Positions 5,224 through 5,548 of a DNA stretch of 5,548 bases are shown one piece after another. The notes below the pieces were generated by a model that was not told the DNA's origin, made no database searches, and was given only the letters and a program-made list of their open reading frames with translations. The translations under genes and the position numbers were made by a program. Location: positions 1 to 5,548 of the forward strand of contig JAJYBT010000246.1 in NCBI GenBank assembly GCA_021778875.1, in the 5' to 3' direction. The first letter of the stretch is position 1. Every line of letters starts with the position of its first letter. Source of the DNA: Acidobacteriota bacterium (GTDB taxonomy: Bacteria; Acidobacteriota; Terriglobia; Terriglobales; Acidobacteriaceae).

Positions 5224-5258
5224 CTCCGCGCGCCGCCTTGTTCTGTGCGGCCGCGGAG
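5224..5258 (-). promoter_or_regulatory. Hairpin covering the protease Shine-Dalgarno
   Basis: CTCCGCG (5224-5230) pairs with CGCGGAG (5252-5258). Inside, after a one-base bulge, GCCGC (5232-5236) pairs with GCGGC (5247-5251), leaving a ten-base loop. On the coding strand the 3' arm contains GGAG, four of the five bases of the protease ribosome site. When folded, translation of the protease would be masked unless ribosomes from the portal gene, ending at 5282, or another factor open it. Confidence 0.6.
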
Positions 5259-5281
5259 ATGCGCTGATTTGTTGAACTCTG

Positions 5282-5548
5282 TTACTCGTGCACAGCCGCT
5301 TCACCGGCCAGTTGCGCCGCTCCACCGGGGCCAAGCGGCGCAAGACCGCGCATGGCCCGTACTTCATCGACCGTGAGCACGCCGGCCTCAAGCAACTGCA
5401 CCTGCACGGCCAGCTCGGTTTCCTCGTCGCGTGCATTGAGATCGTTGAAGACAAACTCGAATTCGCGCCAGCCGATGCACTTGGCGAAGAGGTCGCGCGT
5501 GATGTGATCGGCGAGCAACTGCGCCAGCGGCAGGATGGCGCCGCGGAA
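5282..5548 (-). CDS. Portal protein, C-terminal part (start outside window)
   Basis: An open frame enters at base 5548 and ends at TAA (5284-5282), giving 88 residues. It begins FRGAILPLAQLLADHITRDLF, continues through FEFVFNDLNARDEETEL, then has QLLEAGVLTVDEVRAMRGLAPLG and a short Gly/Ala tail. The 'I.Pl...l.d.i...L' helix, an F.F..l...D strand, and the 'l..aGvlT.dEvR...gl.Pl' helix-turn are the recognisable C-terminal end of HK97-type portal proteins. The portal forms the twelve-subunit ring at the DNA entry vertex. There is no true start codon within the window; a TTG at 5518 is internal. Confidence 0.82.
   Translation of the reverse strand, partial: FRGAILPLAQLLADHITRDLFAKCIGWREFEFVFNDLNARDEETELAVQVQLLEAGVLTVDEVRAMRGLAPLGPGGAAQLAGEAAVHE

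Noticed and set aside
1..5548. Defence system, CRISPR array, tRNA or integrase
   Set aside because: No direct repeats with regular spacers, no cloverleaf and no recombinase motifs were seen. All genes fit a phage head-tail module, so I find no undescribed protein system here.

Overview
The window is a compact stretch of tailed-phage head and tail genes, all read from the minus strand, so the biological order runs from high to low coordinates. Nothing in it looks like host metabolism. It is most likely a prophage or a phage of a GC-rich bacterium. Two features of the non-coding gaps point, by memory rather than by search, to an Acidobacteriota host: seven-base AGCTAGN/AGCTGAN arrays, and a paired palindromic element built around GGGTGCCCCAT / GGGTGCCTCAT. 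Both resemble repeats I associate with Acidobacterium, Terriglobus and Granulicella intergenic DNA. The host call is therefore an inference.

Layout in transcription order: the C-terminal end of a portal protein (5548-5282); a small putative capsid maturation protease (about 5213-4698); a 109-base gap filled by a long imperfect hairpin; a coiled-coil protein in the scaffold position (4588-4187); a 211-base gap with two oppositely oriented AGCT heptad arrays; an HK97-fold-type major capsid protein (3975-3007); a 155-base gap with a Rho-independent terminator; a head-tail connector (2851-2228); a small probable head-closure or neck protein (2224-1790); a short gap with a third AGCT array; a probable tail-completion or terminator protein (1720-1235); a probable major tail tube protein (1234-260); a 169-base gap with a palindromic repeat pair; and the first 30 codons of another tail gene that runs off the window (90-1).

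The genes follow the standard assembly pathway. The portal seeds the prohead, scaffold and protease shape and mature it, the capsid protein forms the shell, the connector and neck proteins close the vertex after packaging, and the completion and tube proteins build the tail. No contractile sheath gene lies between the completion protein and the tube protein, which suggests a siphovirus-type tail.

The protein-coding content is ordinary for a phage. The less ordinary part is the non-coding DNA. Most of the larger gaps hold structured or repetitive sequence: a hairpin covering the protease Shine-Dalgarno, a 28-pair hairpin just before the scaffold Shine-Dalgarno, heptad arrays, a terminator directly after the capsid gene, and a REP-like pair. 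I found no convincing sigma-70 promoter, no tRNA, no CRISPR array and no integrase or attachment site.
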